DNA of 64,000 nucleotides. Source: Narthecium ossifragum. Taxonomy: Eukaryota; Streptophyta; Magnoliopsida; Dioscoreales; Nartheciaceae. The notes beneath the pieces are model-generated. The model did no database searches, was not told the DNA's origin, and was given only the letters and a program-made list of their open reading frames with translations. This document shows, piece after piece, positions 11,121 through 23,000 of the stretch (position 1 is the stretch's first letter; each line of letters opens with the position of its first letter). The stretch is taken from contig OY986971.1 of assembly GCA_963920575.1 (NCBI GenBank), positions 23,702,145 to 23,766,144 on the forward strand, in the 5' to 3' direction. The translations under genes and the position numbers were made by a program.

Positions 11121-13949
11121 TTGACTCTTGCACAAGAGGGGAAACTCATTAAGGTGCTCACCAAACACAAGAGGGCCATTGGGTGGTCCGTTGCCGATCT
11201 CAAGGGGATAGACCCATCTATATGCATGCACCGCATACATTTAGAAGATAAGTCTAAGAGTGTCATAGAGTTTCAACGTCGATTGAATCCAAACATGAGA
11301 GAAGTTGTGTTGAAAGAGGTTTTTAAACTCCTTGAGGCGGGAGTCATTTTCCCTATCTCGGACTCCAAATGGGTGAGCCCAATCCAAGTAGTGCCCAAGA
11401 AATCGGGCATTACCGTGATTAAGAATGAGAGGGGAGAAAGTATCGCTACTCGCCAAACTACGGGATGGCGAGTGTGTATAGATTACCGGAAGTTGAACTC
11501 ATTCACTAGAAAGGATCATTTTCCACTTCCATTCATTGACCAAATCTTGGAAAGACTTGCCGGGCAAAGCTTCTATTGTTTCCTTGATGGCTACTCCGGA
11601 TATAACCAAGTGGCTATTGACCCTAAGGACCAAGAGAAAAAGACATTTACTTGTCCTTTTGGTACTTTCGCCTACCGTCGTATGCCCTTTGGTCTTTGTA
11701 ATGCACCGGCAACGTTTCAACGTTGCATGTTAGCTATCTTTGGAGACATGATCGAACACTTTCTAGAGATCTTTATGGATGATTTTTCAGTCTTTGGCCA
11801 ATCTTTTGACTCTTGCCTTGAGAATCTTATCAAAGTCTTAGCTAGGTGTGAGGAAACAAACCTAGTCTTGAGTTGGGAGAAGAGCCATTTTATGGTAAAT
11901 GAGGGGATTGTGTTGGGCCATGTTGTTTCAAGTAGGGGGATCGAAGTTGATAAGGTCAAACTTGAGCTCATCTCTAAACTTCCTCCTCCATCATCGGTTC
12001 GACAAATCCGATCTTTTCTTGGGCATGCGGGTTTCTATCGTCGCTTCATCAAGGATTTTAGCAAAATCTCTCGCCCCCTTTGTGCTTTACTTGCTAAAGA
12101 CGTTCCTTTCAACTTTGATGATCCTTGCATGCATGCCTATACTACTCTTCGAGAGGCCTTGTCTTCCGCACCCATTGTGCACGCACCCGATTATTCACTT
12201 CCGTTCGAAATCATGTGTGATGCCTCGGATTATGCCGTAGGAGCTGTTTTGGGTCAACGAATTGACAAACTCCCTCACGTCATATGCTACGCCAGCAAAA
12301 CCTTGAATGATGCTCAAGTCAATTACACGACTACCGAGAAAGAGTTGCTAGCGGTAGTCTTTTCTTTGGAGAAATTTCGATCCTACCTCCTTGGTTCCAA
12401 AATCATTATCTTCACCGATCATGCCGCTTTGCGGTATTTGTTTTCCAAGAAGGATGCCAAGCCATGCTTACTTCGATGGATCTTGCTTCTCCAAGAGTTC
12501 TATCTTGAATTTAAGGATAAAAAAGGCTCCTCTAATGTTGTAGTGGATCATCTTTCTAGGCTATCATCCGAGCACATCTTAGACTCTATTCCGATCAATG
12601 AGTTATTCCCAGATGAGCATCTTTTGGCCATTGATCAATTTCCCAAGCCGTGGTTTGCTCATATTGTCAATTATCTCACCACCGGGCAAATTCCACTCTT
12701 TTGGCCCAAAAATGATCGAAACAAATTCTTCTCACATATCAATAACTATTTTTGGCATGATTCATATTTGCTCAAACGAAGCTCGGACCAATTGTTGAAA
12801 AGGTGTGTTCCCGAATCGGAAGTTACGTCCATCCTCACTCATTGTCATTCTCATCCTTGTGGTGGACATTTCTCCGATAGGAAGATCGCCGCAAAGATCT
12901 TTGAATGCGGTTTTTATTGGCCTACCATATTCCGTGATTCTCATAATTTTGCCAAAGCTTGCCTCCGGTGTCAACAAGTTGGCACAATTTCTAGACGCAA
13001 TGAAATGCCCCAAACTCCCATTCTTGTTTGTGAAGTTTTCGATGTGTGGGGTATTGATTTCATGGGGCCATTCCCTCAATCAAATGGCTACTTATACATT
13101 TTGGTAGGGGTAAATTATGTTTCCAAATGGGTGGAGGCAATCGGCACAAAAACCAATGATCATAATGTCGTGTTAAAATTCTTGCATGCCAATATTTTCA
13201 CTCGTTTTGGTTTCCCGAGGACCATCATAAGCGATGGTGGCCCTCACTTCTCCAACCGGCATTTTAAATCTCTATGTGAAAAATATGGAATTACACTTAA
13301 GGTAGCCACGCCTTACCATCCTCAAACTAGTGGCCAAGTTGAGGTATCCAATCGCGAGATCAAGCGGATTTTAGAAAAAGTTGTGAGAATTGATCGGAGG
13401 GATTGGGCATTTAAGCTCAATGACGCATTGTGGGCCTATCGAACGGCCTACAAGACGCCAATTGGGATGTCGCCATTCCGATTGGTCTTTGGAAAACCTT
13501 GCCATCTTCCGGTAGAGATTCAACATAAAGCGTTTTGGGCAATTCAAGCTCTCAATTGGGACGCTAATGATATTTCAAGCAATAGGAAACTCCAACTTCA
13601 TGAGCTTGAAGAAATTCGAAATGAGGCTTACGAGAATACCAAAATCTACAAGGCTCGGACTAAAGTTTTTCATGATAAGCTCATAGTTCGGAAAACCTTT
13701 GATGTTGGCGATAAGGTTTGGCTCTACAATTCACGTCTTCGACTTTTCCCGGGCAAACTTAAAACTAGGTGGGATGGTCCATTTGATGTCACTAAGGTTT
13801 TCACCCATGGAGCTGTTGAGGTGCAAAATCCTTTCTCAGGGGCTACATTCACTGTCAATGGCCAACGTTTGAAACCTTATATTCATAGTTTCCCTCTTGA
13901 CATCACTCTTGAGCCAACAGTGATGTTGGCGGAACCATACGATACTTGA
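11121..13949 (+). CDS. pol: Athila pol, last array copy, joined to the native 3' end
   Basis: This is a 942-codon open frame with intact RT FMDD, RNase H, integrase HHCC and D-D35-E, and the same translation as the first full copy. It is the copy that continues into the element's own downstream sequence (spacer, envelope-like ORF, 3' LTR), so it sits at the original right-hand position. Its spacer carries the few base changes (13975, 14053-14054) that set it apart from the other units. Confidence 0.92.
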   Translation: MTLAQEGKLIKVLTKHKRAIGWSVADLKGIDPSICMHRIHLEDKSKSVIEFQRRLNPNMREVVLKEVFKLLEAGVIFPISDSKWVSPIQVVPKKSGITVIKNERGESIATRQTTGWRVCIDYRKLNSFTRKDHFPLPFIDQILERLAGQSFYCFLDGYSGYNQVAIDPKDQEKKTFTCPFGTFAYRRMPFGLCNAPATFQRCMLAIFGDMIEHFLEIFMDDFSVFGQSFDSCLENLIKVLARCEETNLVLSWEKSHFMVNEGIVLGHVVSSRGIEVDKVKLELISKLPPPSSVRQIRSFLGHAGFYRRFIKDFSKISRPLCALLAKDVPFNFDDPCMHAYTTLREALSSAPIVHAPDYSLPFEIMCDASDYAVGAVLGQRIDKLPHVICYASKTLNDAQVNYTTTEKELLAVVFSLEKFRSYLLGSKIIIFTDHAALRYLFSKKDAKPCLLRWILLLQEFYLEFKDKKGSSNVVVDHLSRLSSEHILDSIPINELFPDEHLLAIDQFPKPWFAHIVNYLTTGQIPLFWPKNDRNKFFSHINNYFWHDSYLLKRSSDQLLKRCVPESEVTSILTHCHSHPCGGHFSDRKIAAKIFECGFYWPTIFRDSHNFAKACLRCQQVGTISRRNEMPQTPILVCEVFDVWGIDFMGPFPQSNGYLYILVGVNYVSKWVEAIGTKTNDHNVVLKFLHANIFTRFGFPRTIISDGGPHFSNRHFKSLCEKYGITLKVATPYHPQTSGQVEVSNREIKRILEKVVRIDRRDWAFKLNDALWAYRTAYKTPIGMSPFRLVFGKPCHLPVEIQHKAFWAIQALNWDANDISSNRKLQLHELEEIRNEAYENTKIYKARTKVFHDKLIVRKTFDVGDKVWLYNSRLRLFPGKLKTRWDGPFDVTKVFTHGAVEVQNPFSGATFTVNGQRLKPYIHSFPLDITLEPTVMLAEPYDT

Positions 13950-14389
13950 GCTGTATTGCGTCTCGCTATAGACGATAAATTTAGCGTTTGGTGGGAGGCA
14001 ACCCATCCGTTCTTCGTATTTTTGATGATTGTGTGTTTGTCATTTCTTCCTTGCATGATTGATTGTTTTTCCAATTATTTGCATGTTTGATTTTGGTGTG
14101 TTTTTGAATTGACCTTTGTTTGAATAATTGTGATGTCGAGATGGTATGTTGAATGGGTATGATGATCGTTGAATTGTTTGGATCAGAGTGTGTCTTCTGT
14201 GGTATTTTATCGCCTAAAGATCCTAGAATTCAGGCATGGGGAGTGTGGAGCAAGTTCCCAGGTTTTCAGCCCTATTATACATTTTTGTATGACAAAGATC
14301 GTTCTTCCGAGCGGTGAAGATCGATCCTTTTCCTCCGATTGTATAGAAGCTGAAGCTTGGGTTTGCATGATTGATCCTTGCATCACCTA

Positions 14390-14786
14390 AAGATCGATCT
14401 CTCTTGCGCATTTATTTGTGACAGGGGGATGGTTTTGAGGAGATCAATCCTTCCATACCTCAAGATCGATCTCTCTTCCGCATTTATTTGTGACAGGGGG
14501 ATGGTTTTGAGGAGATCGATCCTTCCATACCTCAAGATCGATCTCTCTTGCGCATTTATTTGTGACATGGGGATGGTTTTGAGGTGATCGATCCTTTATC
14601 ACTTGAAGATCGATCTTACTCACTTGAACACGTCGGCACGACTTAAGTCAGATCTGTTATGATGCTGCCACGTGTCAAAAGATCGATCTTCCTCTTGACA
14701 AAGATCGATCCTTTGTGGGGTTTTGTAAAAAAATTTTATATACCCAGGAGACCGACTTAGGGCTCACAAGCCCTAAGATCGATCTC
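14390..14786. promoter_or_regulatory. GATCGATC cluster and TATA-like box upstream of the envelope-like ORF
   Basis: About ten copies of the palindrome GATCGATC, usually as AAGATCGATCTT or AAGATCGATCC, lie between 14390 and 14786. A TATATA sequence at 14737-14742 lies about 310 bases ahead of the likely ORF start at 15049. The same motif cluster stands upstream of a TATA box in the 3' LTR of this element. I infer an internal promoter for the envelope-like ORF; no transcript evidence is available here. Confidence 0.45.
14391..14606 (+). repeat. 72-bp tandem repeat, three copies
   Basis: Three direct repeats start at 14391, 14463 and 14535, each beginning with AGATCGATCTCTCTT and containing a CATTTATTTGTGACA segment. 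The third is slightly diverged at its end. The period is a multiple of three, so an open frame (about 14378-14587) reads through as a 24-residue repeat. I treat that as a by-product, not a gene. Confidence 0.85.
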
Positions 14787-15048
14787 TTTCCCCCCTTTTC
14801 TTCCCTCACGCGACCCCGCCGCGCCGATCAACCTCACCGCCTCCAACCATCGAGCCGCCGCCTCCCACCTCCCAGTGTGTCCACGACCCTTCCCCACCAC
14901 TCCCTTTCCCTCAATTGACCCCGGCGCCGTCCACATTTCTCCCTCACCTCCCACCGGCGGCGTTTCTCCTCCAACGAGCTCCTCGTCGCCGGCCACCTTC
15001 GTTGTTCCGCTTCACCCCAAGCCGACCTCCTCCTTCTACTTACCTCCG

Positions 15049-16563
15049 ATGGGCCGCAAGCCAACCGCCGCCACCAAGAAGGCCGCCGAGAAGGGAAAGG
15101 CCACTGCTTCGTCTTCCACACCACCAGCAAGACCTCCCTCCGCACCTTCAGCTAGACCTCCAGCGCTTCCGGCACCTCCACGGCAAGCTTCAACCCCTCC
15201 GGCTTCACCATCTCCCCCACGAGCTTCCGTCCCTCCAGCCTCGTCGACCCAGCTAGTATGGACTCCGAGAGCGCCGTCCACATCCTCCACGCGTGCTCAG
15301 GCTGCATCACCCACGGCTCCGGCAACATCCAAGAGGAAGAATGCTTCTTCATCCAACCTTTGCCAATCCAAGAAGGCCAAGAAGAAGTCCCAGCCTTCAA
15401 CTGCGCCCACAGTCGTCCGAGGTCTCCATCCAGATTGGCAGCGGGAGGTAAACCTCGAATTCACATTCGATGTTGAATTCTTCCGCACTATCGAGCATGC
15501 CCATGATTCCATAGAGATGATGGAGAATCGTCGTATTCTTCCTTTTTGTACACCTGAGACCACGGTGTACCCTAGGCTTGTCTGCATGTTCTACCAGAAC
15601 ATGACAGCCATCGCCTACGGGGATGATCGGGACGACGCGGTCGATGGATACTTCCCCTGCCTTGGCTTCACGTCCCTGATTGAGGGGGTCGACGTTACCT
15701 TGACGGCCAAGGCCATCTGCGAGGTTTTGGCAATTCCGTCGCGTTGCCCCGGTCTTCATAAGCTGCAGCCTGAGGAGTTGTTCCTTCATGACTACGAGGC
15801 TCATCTCGTCCTCAACCCGGATCGTATAAGCCGGGGCAAATTTACACGGGCAAAGCTGTCGCCTCCACTTTGGCTATTCGACGACATTTTGCGCCGCAAT
15901 GTCTTCCAGAATGGCCATGACCAGTATCGAACTGGTAATTGGCTTTACATATTGTGATTGTTGGCCAAGGATTGGGCGGTCAACATACCTCAGCAGATTT
16001 TAGAGGACATGGCGCAGTTTTACCGCGGGGCGATCAGGGACAAGAAACCGAGCTATGACAAGAAAGTCGTCCCACACTCGTGCCTCATTTCGGCTTTTCT
16101 TGCTGGCCAGGACCTAGTCCCTGAGGGCGAGCCGACTGTCTCGGACAAGGCCCTCAGGATTGCCCGCTTCGGTGGTCCCACCTGGGGCAAGGTCCTTGGC
16201 CACATGAGGAAGGCCGGCGCGCCAGTCCGACAGCCGCGACCTGTGCGTCCCCCACCAGAGTTTGGGCCCGTCGAGCATCCGACCATAGGTGAGATCTATT
16301 GGCAGCACCGGGCGTTTCAGGACGCAGTGCTCCATCGTTTGGACGCGGTAGATGCGCGCGACATCTCAGGCCTTCGCCATGACATCTCCGCACTTCACCA
16401 GGTTGCCTCAAGTATCCTCGCGCGACTCGATGCCATCCACCCTCCTCCTCCGCCCGGTCACCGCTATCGTTCAATACCGACCTCTTACCTTTCCAGAGCC
16501 GAGACCTCAGGGATGACCGTATCTAGGGGTCGATTCTGTATTTTGTGGTTGGTTGGAGCGTAG
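15049..16563 (+). pseudogene. Athila envelope-like ORF (plant transposon protein), one in-frame stop
   Basis: This is a long reading frame in the position where Athila-group elements carry their extra ORF. I chose the ATG at 15049 because the protein then begins MGRKPT followed by a Lys/Ala/Pro/Ser-rich segment with a basic KRKN...KKAKKK stretch. That is the usual low-complexity N-terminus of this family, although the frame is open further upstream to 14875. The central part (codons about 130-300) looks like the putative plant transposon protein domain. A TGA at 15955-15957 interrupts the frame, which then continues in phase to 16563. I see no signal peptide or clear membrane segment, so 'envelope-like' is positional and not functional. 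Confidence 0.65.
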
Positions 16564-18345
16564 TCTTTTTGTGACTGGAGGGTGGGTAACTTTTTTGTAT
16601 TCCATTGCTCTACTTTTGTATATGGTTAACATCGTTGATAGTGGATATATATTTACATGATTTTTGGCTATCGGGGTGTGCCCCGGGTGTGGATGTATGT
16701 CTGTGGATGTGGATGTATGCTTGTAAATGACGGTTGGTATGGATGTATTTCTGTATTTGGATTTGAATGAATGTAAATATGTTTGGATGCAAATGGCATC
16801 TTTGTACAGCCCTTGGGCTTATTGAATAAATAGAGGGAATGCTGCCCAATTTTTCTCAAAAATTTGCATCTCTATTCTTTGATTTCCATAATGCTATGAT
16901 GGGTATTTCCTCTATGATTTTACAGGGCATACGAGCTATGGATAGCAACGCGATATACGACATTTTGACATCGCAACATTACTATTTTTCACGACTAACC
17001 TTGACCCTAACTCCTTTCATATCTTTCGTCAAGGTTACATTTTCGTCCATATCGTCACAAGGTTATCTCTACACTTTACCCTTCTTCCGTGCTTGAGGAC
17101 AAACCCGCTTAAGTTAGGGGGTATGATTTCATCATATTTATAGATAACCTGTGATCGATCTACATTAAGTCACACGTTTATTTGATTGGTAAATATGCGA
17201 AAAAATTTCAATTCTTATGCTAGCATGGATGACTATTGCATAATTCATTTTGATTCTCATGCTTTGTAAAATTTGACAAATCATTTCATGAGTAGTGTTA
17301 TTCTTCTACTTTAATTCTACTTGCCATGCATTAAGGACATTTAAGTGATCCAATCCACTTGTGCGCTTACACTTGTATGAGGGGGCAAGTAGTGTTTGAT
17401 TGGGGGACCTTGATAGATTGGGGGTTCAAGGCTATTTACACTCGATTGAGATGACTTGTAGGAGGGTTCGAAACCAAGTTAGAGGCCAACAACCAGGTTA
17501 ATAAAAGTGACTAGTCTTGATTCGTAGCCTTCTAGGCTCGAGTATTTAGATCCGAGGGGTGCTTCAACACCTAATGCCCCAAAGCCATATGGCTTGGGAA
17601 TCATTGATCTAACACTCGTTAAATGGGCCTAGTAGAAAGCTTAAAGGATCAAGGCATTGCACGGTCACGCTAGTATCAAATAAAAGCTTGTTGGTAAGCT
17701 GTGATTCGTGGCCTGCTAGGTTCGGGAAATTAAGCCCGAGGGGTGCCTCAACACCTAGTGCCTTTAGGTCATCTGACCGAGGAGCCACTGACCCAAATCT
17801 CGTTACATGGGCCTAGTAGAAAGCCTAAGGGATCATGGCATTGCACGACCACTAGTTCTATTCATAAAAAAATAAAAATAAAAAGAAGAAAAAAAGAAAA
17901 AAAGAAAAGAGGAAACAAAGATTTCGCTTTAAATAAAACTTGTCATTTGTTGAACTGGTGTAAAGTGCTAAGGATGCCTAGTTTTGATTGGAACCATACT
18001 TGAATGACTATGAGACCCCGAGTACTTGAGTAGCAACTTTCACTACACGGATTGCTTAGATGAGCTTTGATCTTGTTCAAGTGCTTTGAAGTGTTTGAAT
18101 GATGCGATTGATGGAATTATTCGCTTGCATTTTAATTGTGCTATGGGTTGATGGATGGAGTTATGCATTTGAATTTATGTGTGCATATGAATGAATCTTG
18201 ATTGCATAGGAACCAAAGCTATTTGAGAAGTGACTAATTGTAGATCGGGTGATTGCTCTTAAATAGTTTCTTATTTCTTTTCTTTCCCTTCAAAGTTATT
18301 TTTCTTTTGCTTTGCTCAAGGACTAGCAAAGATCAAGTTAGGGGG
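16564..18345 (+). other. Spacer between envelope-like ORF and 3' LTR, with polypurine tracts
   Basis: This is non-coding. A polypurine tract AAGTTAGGGGG at 18335-18345, preceded by a GGACTAGCAAAG block, lies immediately before the 3' LTR and would prime plus-strand DNA synthesis. A second similar tract, CTTAAGTTAGGGGG, occurs at about 17108-17121. An imperfect direct duplication with a step of about 184 bp (about 17519-17702 and 17703-17860) contains the shared blocks GGGCCTAGTAGAAAGC and GGCATTGCACG. A purine-rich AAAAGAAG stretch follows at about 17867-17915. Confidence 0.65.
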
Positions 18346-20013
18346 TGTGATAAGACGTGAAAAGTGCACAAATCACCCTTTCAACTTGGCCTTGTTAGTC
18401 TCCGAGCAAGACCTTACTGATGATTATTACCCCATCACATGTACAAGAGCCCTCAACGAGGATTAGATTAAGTTCCGAGCTAAAACGAACTCATTCGGAC
18501 CAGTTTAGTATGAAGAAGATCGATCCTTTATTGAAGAGGATCGATCCTTTTAAGACATTAAGAAGAAATCCAGTCGGAACAACAAAGATCGATCTTTCAT
18601 CATGAGAAGATCGATCCCTTATGAGTATTTTTCAGTGACAGAGCGCAAGTTTTGGAAGGATCGATCTTTCCCAAGTGTATGATCAATCTTTCACGGGCGA
18701 AAGAAATGACAGAGCGCGACATTCTAGAGGATCGATCCTCGTCTACTAAAAGATCGATCTTCATCGGGGCGCAGCCAGAACTCAAGAGCAAAGATCGATC
18801 CTCATCTATAGGAAGATCGATCTTCCACGGGACCATCGATCACACGGAAGAGGAAGATCGATCCTCTACCCTATAAAGATCGATCATTTGTGCCAGCCGA
18901 GCAAAATCAATGGTCCAGATCTAATCTGAGTGGGGGAGGCTTGTTTACTATAAATAGACCCCTTTTGGGGGATTTAAAGGATCTTCTCTTAGACTTCTTT
19001 CTCAGCTTTTCTTCTTTTAGATCCTTTTTACCCAATTGAGAGGAGGACTTTTTGGGAGGAGATCCATGGGAGGAGAACTTCATCAACCTCGATCCATGGG
19101 AGGAGAGCTTCATCAACCTCCATCCATGGATCCATCTAAGATGAGTAGCTAGCTTCCTTTCTTTTAGGATTTCCATGTAGTTGTAGGAATCTTTTGTAGT
19201 TCTTAAGAATTTTTGATGTGTAATCTATGGGGATGATCTATTGTATGGATTTGAGCATGATTTCTCTATCTTTGTATTTGGATCTTATTTGTTGAATGGA
19301 TGAATGCCCTTATTTGGTATGAGCTAGAACTTGTGCATGATGGGTGTTTGTTGTTATGCCCCAATGAGTTGGATGTGCTAGAAATACATCCAATTACTTT
19401 GGGAGGATGAATAGCCCTAGATTAGAGATTAGGGATGCTAGAACCATCCCTATCTCTCTAATTAGAGGACCCATTCTATCTTTCTCTTGCATTGGATTCG
19501 AGGTGCTAGAATCATCTCAATCCAATGCCCGATTCCATACAATACCTTTTCCTTGCAATGAATCGATCTTAATCGAAGGTTCGTTAGCGACGATAGAAGC
19601 TAATCACTCATTCATCGACTTTGTGAATGTGATTTTTTTTCGACGGATGATTCTAAGCCAACTTCTGTTGAGCGATAAGTGAGGCTAACCTCCCGCTTGT
19701 CAACTTCTAGATTTCGATCGTCCCAATTGGATTACACACATTAATTTCTTAGGAGGCTACACTAGAACCTACAATGAAATAGAAATCCCAAGGCTTCTCT
19801 ATATTAGTTTACTTCCATTTACTTAGTTAATTACTTTAATCATCATTAATCCAAAACCCAAATTATCTTAGCTATTGTTGGGAGTTATCTATCGAGTGCG
19901 TTAATCAATTCTCATTTCCCTGTTGATCGACCCGGACTCCCACTGACTACGTAGTAGTTAGTTAGGATTCGGTCTATATTGTAATCTCGACGCCCTAGTC
20001 ACTTTTGCGACGA
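18346..20013 (+). repeat. 3' LTR of the Athila-type element
   Basis: The LTR starts with TGTGATAAG (or TGATAAG at 18348) directly after the polypurine tract. It ends near 20013 with the segment running GACCCGGACT...CGACGCCCTAGTCA...GCGACGA, which I know as typical of Athila LTR ends. Its 5' partner is outside the window, so the ends cannot be confirmed by comparison. It contains a GATCGATC cluster (18514-18885) and a TATA box (18949). Confidence 0.75.
18514..18956 (+). promoter_or_regulatory. LTR promoter: GATCGATC array upstream of TATAAATA
   Basis: At least eleven GATCGATC sites occur at 18514-18885, many flanked by AA/GA and TT/CC to make longer palindromes. They are followed by TATAAATA at 18949-18956 and a pyrimidine-rich leader. 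The order fits the U3 enhancer and core promoter of the LTR. The assignment of function is inference. Confidence 0.55.
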
Positions 20014-23000
20014 GTGGTTTGGGCACGTCACTCCCTGAGCTGGCTCAGTGGGCACCTCCGCTTCACTAGGCATCGCGGAATCGTCGGGCATCTCTTCTGG
20101 CTCAGAGGGCACCTCTGGTTCCTGCTCATTTATAAGGCACGCCTTCTGCCTATCGACGCTTACTAAGATATACGCAAACTGTCCACGAATGCTTGCAATG
20201 TCAGTTTGTCTGAACTCCAAATCATACTAAGGACGATCGGCGCGCATGCCTTTTTCGTACTTCAACAAGGAAATACTATAGTCTAGTCTAGCAATGACAA
20301 CGAAAAATTAATCAGTGTACAATTGAAGCACTAAAAAGGAAAGTTGAAAGGTGGTGTTTTCTTACGATCCGCGCTGCATTGGTATGCCGGTGGCATGCTC
20401 AATCACCCAGCCCCAACGCTGCTCTCCTTCACCATACAACTCTGACAGCCAAGTCCGGATCACATGTGCCACCCACTTAGCCATATCCTCAGCATCCTTG
20501 TTGTAGATTGTCGCCTCAGAAGATGAGTAGTGCCTGCAAACCCCGCCCAATAAATCAATTGCAAGCAGGTGCCAATGCTGACTGGTGTGCAGTGGAAGAA
20601 CCAGACGTCCAACTTCGGAAGTGCGGAGAAGGTTTTGCACGCGTGCAGGAATGAATCACGCAGCGAATAACGGTTGTCACATACATCATGTTGAAATAAA
20701 CCATTAGATGTTTATTGCTACTTGCATAACACAAACTTATTGACGTAACATGATTAGATACTTACATGAATGCGAGAAGGTGAAAAAAAAGATTGGCGGG
20801 ATGTCTTCACCGGTAGATAACGATACGCCAAGACATCCTGCACCGCGTCGATGACGTCATCCTCGATTGAGCAATTGTTCAGTAAGTCCATGATCTGCCC
20901 ACGGGTGCAGTAGCCCATCCCATAGGTATAGACGATGGTGCTGAACACACACAACAAATATACGTGTATACTCAATACATTCGCGTCAACAAATACGCAT
21001 ATAAAGCCAAATTACACGCGTACAACTTGATTTAGACACGTAAACCTATGCGAACAGCTAACAACAAATATACATGTATGAATGGAAATTACACGCATAT
21101 AAAAAGAAAATCAATGAGTATTTAAACAAACCCGTAGAAAGTGAGAACTTACTCACCATCAAGCATGCTGAGATATTGAAGCGCCCGCTTCTCGAAGTCT
21201 TGAAGCAACTTCACAACATCCTTAGAGTCATCCATGTATCGCTTCTGTCTGACGATGGGTCTAGAAGTTGCTTCTCTCGCAGAAATATAGTCTATGGGCC
21301 TTATGTAGCCATTCTCGAGAAGTCTCAGTGTGTGTGCAAGTTCCTCCAGCGTTCGCTGTGCCTCATTTACCGCAATCTAGCTGTCAATCTCTAGAGATTC
21401 CGCCTCGTTGCCGTCTCCCTGGCCATGTATATGCACATCCTCAGAACCATTCGAGGATGCCAACGACGGAGAATATGAGTGGGCGAGCTGAACTACTGCC
21501 GCCACATCACACATCTCTTTACCGGGTTGGACTGGTGCTACGTCCTTGGCTGCATCATCTGTAGGTTCACCGGCCTTTTGGTCACCTTCATTAGCAGTTG
21601 CTGCCTTCGCAACCTCAGTAACAGCGGGCTCTGCCTCCATGACCCTCTCCTCGTCTGTGACAATCACGGGCTCTGCCCCCATGGGCACTGCCTCCACAGC
21701 GTCTGCATCCGCGGCAACTACATCCACGGGCTCTGCCTCATCTTCCCTCGCCTCCTCTTCCACGGCGGTCATACTTGACAACTCGCTGACCGTGGTCACA
21801 ATAATGTCTGTGGTGGCCACTTGGTGTGCGTCTTTACCTGGAGATCGACTCGTCTAGGGCATGCGCCTCTTGCGTGTTGTCGCCCTAGTCGTCTTCGACC
21901 ACATGGCATATGGGGGACTGATGGTTTCTTGCAACTGATGCTCCCCGTGTCCTTGCTTAGTGACTTTCGGTTGCGGCACACTCATTGCATCTGTGGCCGC
22001 ATGCTCGGGCTGATGTGTATCCTTCTCCTCTTGGCTTGGGTGTCTCAAGGAGGTCTTCCTCCGCTTGGTGATTGAGCTACGAAATGATTCCCCGAGGAAT
22101 GGTTCTAGGGGTTGTCCTGCCTCCATGTTTGATTTTCTCTTTAGGGCTACAATGTTCTTTCCAGCCCTGTCTAGCTTGGCATTTGCCGTGGCTAGCTGGC
22201 CCCCCAACCTGTTCACAATGATATTCATGCGCCTGATTTCCTCTGATCTTTCCAGATCCCGGCGTCCAATTTTGAGGAACTCCGATTTTACCTATGTTCA
22301 AGAGTAAATATCACATAGTTACTAGACATGTATGAGCAAATGCACAGAAATTTCGAACGCGTCCACTACCATGAGTACAAAATAATACGCGTTCTAGTGT
22401 ACGTGTGCAACCAGTAAGAAAGGAAAAGATGCGTACAAGGAAACATGTCACTGAGTTTAACAATAAAATGCATAAAACAAATACGCCTAAGGAACACGCG
22501 TATAAACAAAGAAACACGTATAACCATCGATTAAGTGTGTATAATCAAACAAGTGAAATAAACGACACACTTAAGTACCACGTGTATAAACGAAGACGCG
22601 TATAATTATAGTTTTTACATGTAGCCATTTAGTTTCGTCGGTTGGGCTCGATTGGGGGTATTGAGCTGCGAAGTCGGGTTGCCACTGTTCATTGACCACG
22701 TCATCAGGTGGAGTTTCTAGAGGAGACATGAAAGAAACGCGCATGGTAAACTTCTTAGGCGCAGACGGAGCCTCTATAGACGGCATACCAACAATCTCTG
22801 ATGGTTCAGTTGGCTACAAACTTCCAAGGTATAATGCGACCTCCATGTTTGTGTAACCAAGCTGTAACATAAAACCGTAAGTTTAATTAGTGGCGAGAGC
22901 ATCAGTATAATGCAAAAGGAAGCTCAAGGAATCGGGACTCACCTCTGCGGGGACAGACGTTGAACGTGGATCATATAGCCTTTCCCGCTTTGGTTGCTTC

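Larger units (their letters stand above)
1..14374 (+). repeat. Head-to-tail array of a 3898-bp pol unit (about 3.7 copies)
   Basis: Full units are 2681-6578, 6579-10476 and 10477-14374; bases 1-2680 are the end of another unit that continues left of the window. The period is exactly 3898 bp everywhere. Each unit starts inside the protease C-terminal region, runs through RT, RNase H and integrase, and ends in the post-pol spacer, where GCATGATTGA abuts CATGGAACC. The copies look almost identical. Differences noticed by eye are C to A at 8141 (Arg to Ser) in the second full unit, and G to A at 13975 plus changes at 14053-14054 in the last. The last unit runs on into unique sequence at 14375, which marks the right breakpoint. 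Confidence 0.95.
1..20013 (+). mobile_element. Athila-type Ty3/gypsy retrotransposon, 3' part, with amplified pol
   Basis: This is the 3' portion of an LTR retrotransposon; the 5' LTR, primer site, gag and N-terminal protease lie outside the window. Order seen: tandem pol blocks, post-pol spacer, envelope-like ORF, polypurine tract (18335-18345), 3' LTR. The Athila lineage is indicated by the RT/integrase sequence, the absence of a chromodomain, the conserved GGGAGGCAACCCA block just after pol, a large extra ORF after pol, and an LTR starting TGTGATAAG after AAGTTAGGGGG. The element has landed in an older Ulp1-type gene, since that coding frame runs into the LTR end near 20013. The exact last LTR base is uncertain by a few bases. 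Confidence 0.85.

Noticed and set aside
14378..14587. Open frame encoding a 24-residue repeat protein
   Set aside because: It is a 72-bp tandem DNA repeat whose length happens to be a multiple of three, and the opposite strand is also open. There is no gene context.
15049..16563. True viral envelope glycoprotein
   Set aside because: No signal peptide, transmembrane anchor or fusion segment is visible; the name reflects position in Athila elements only.
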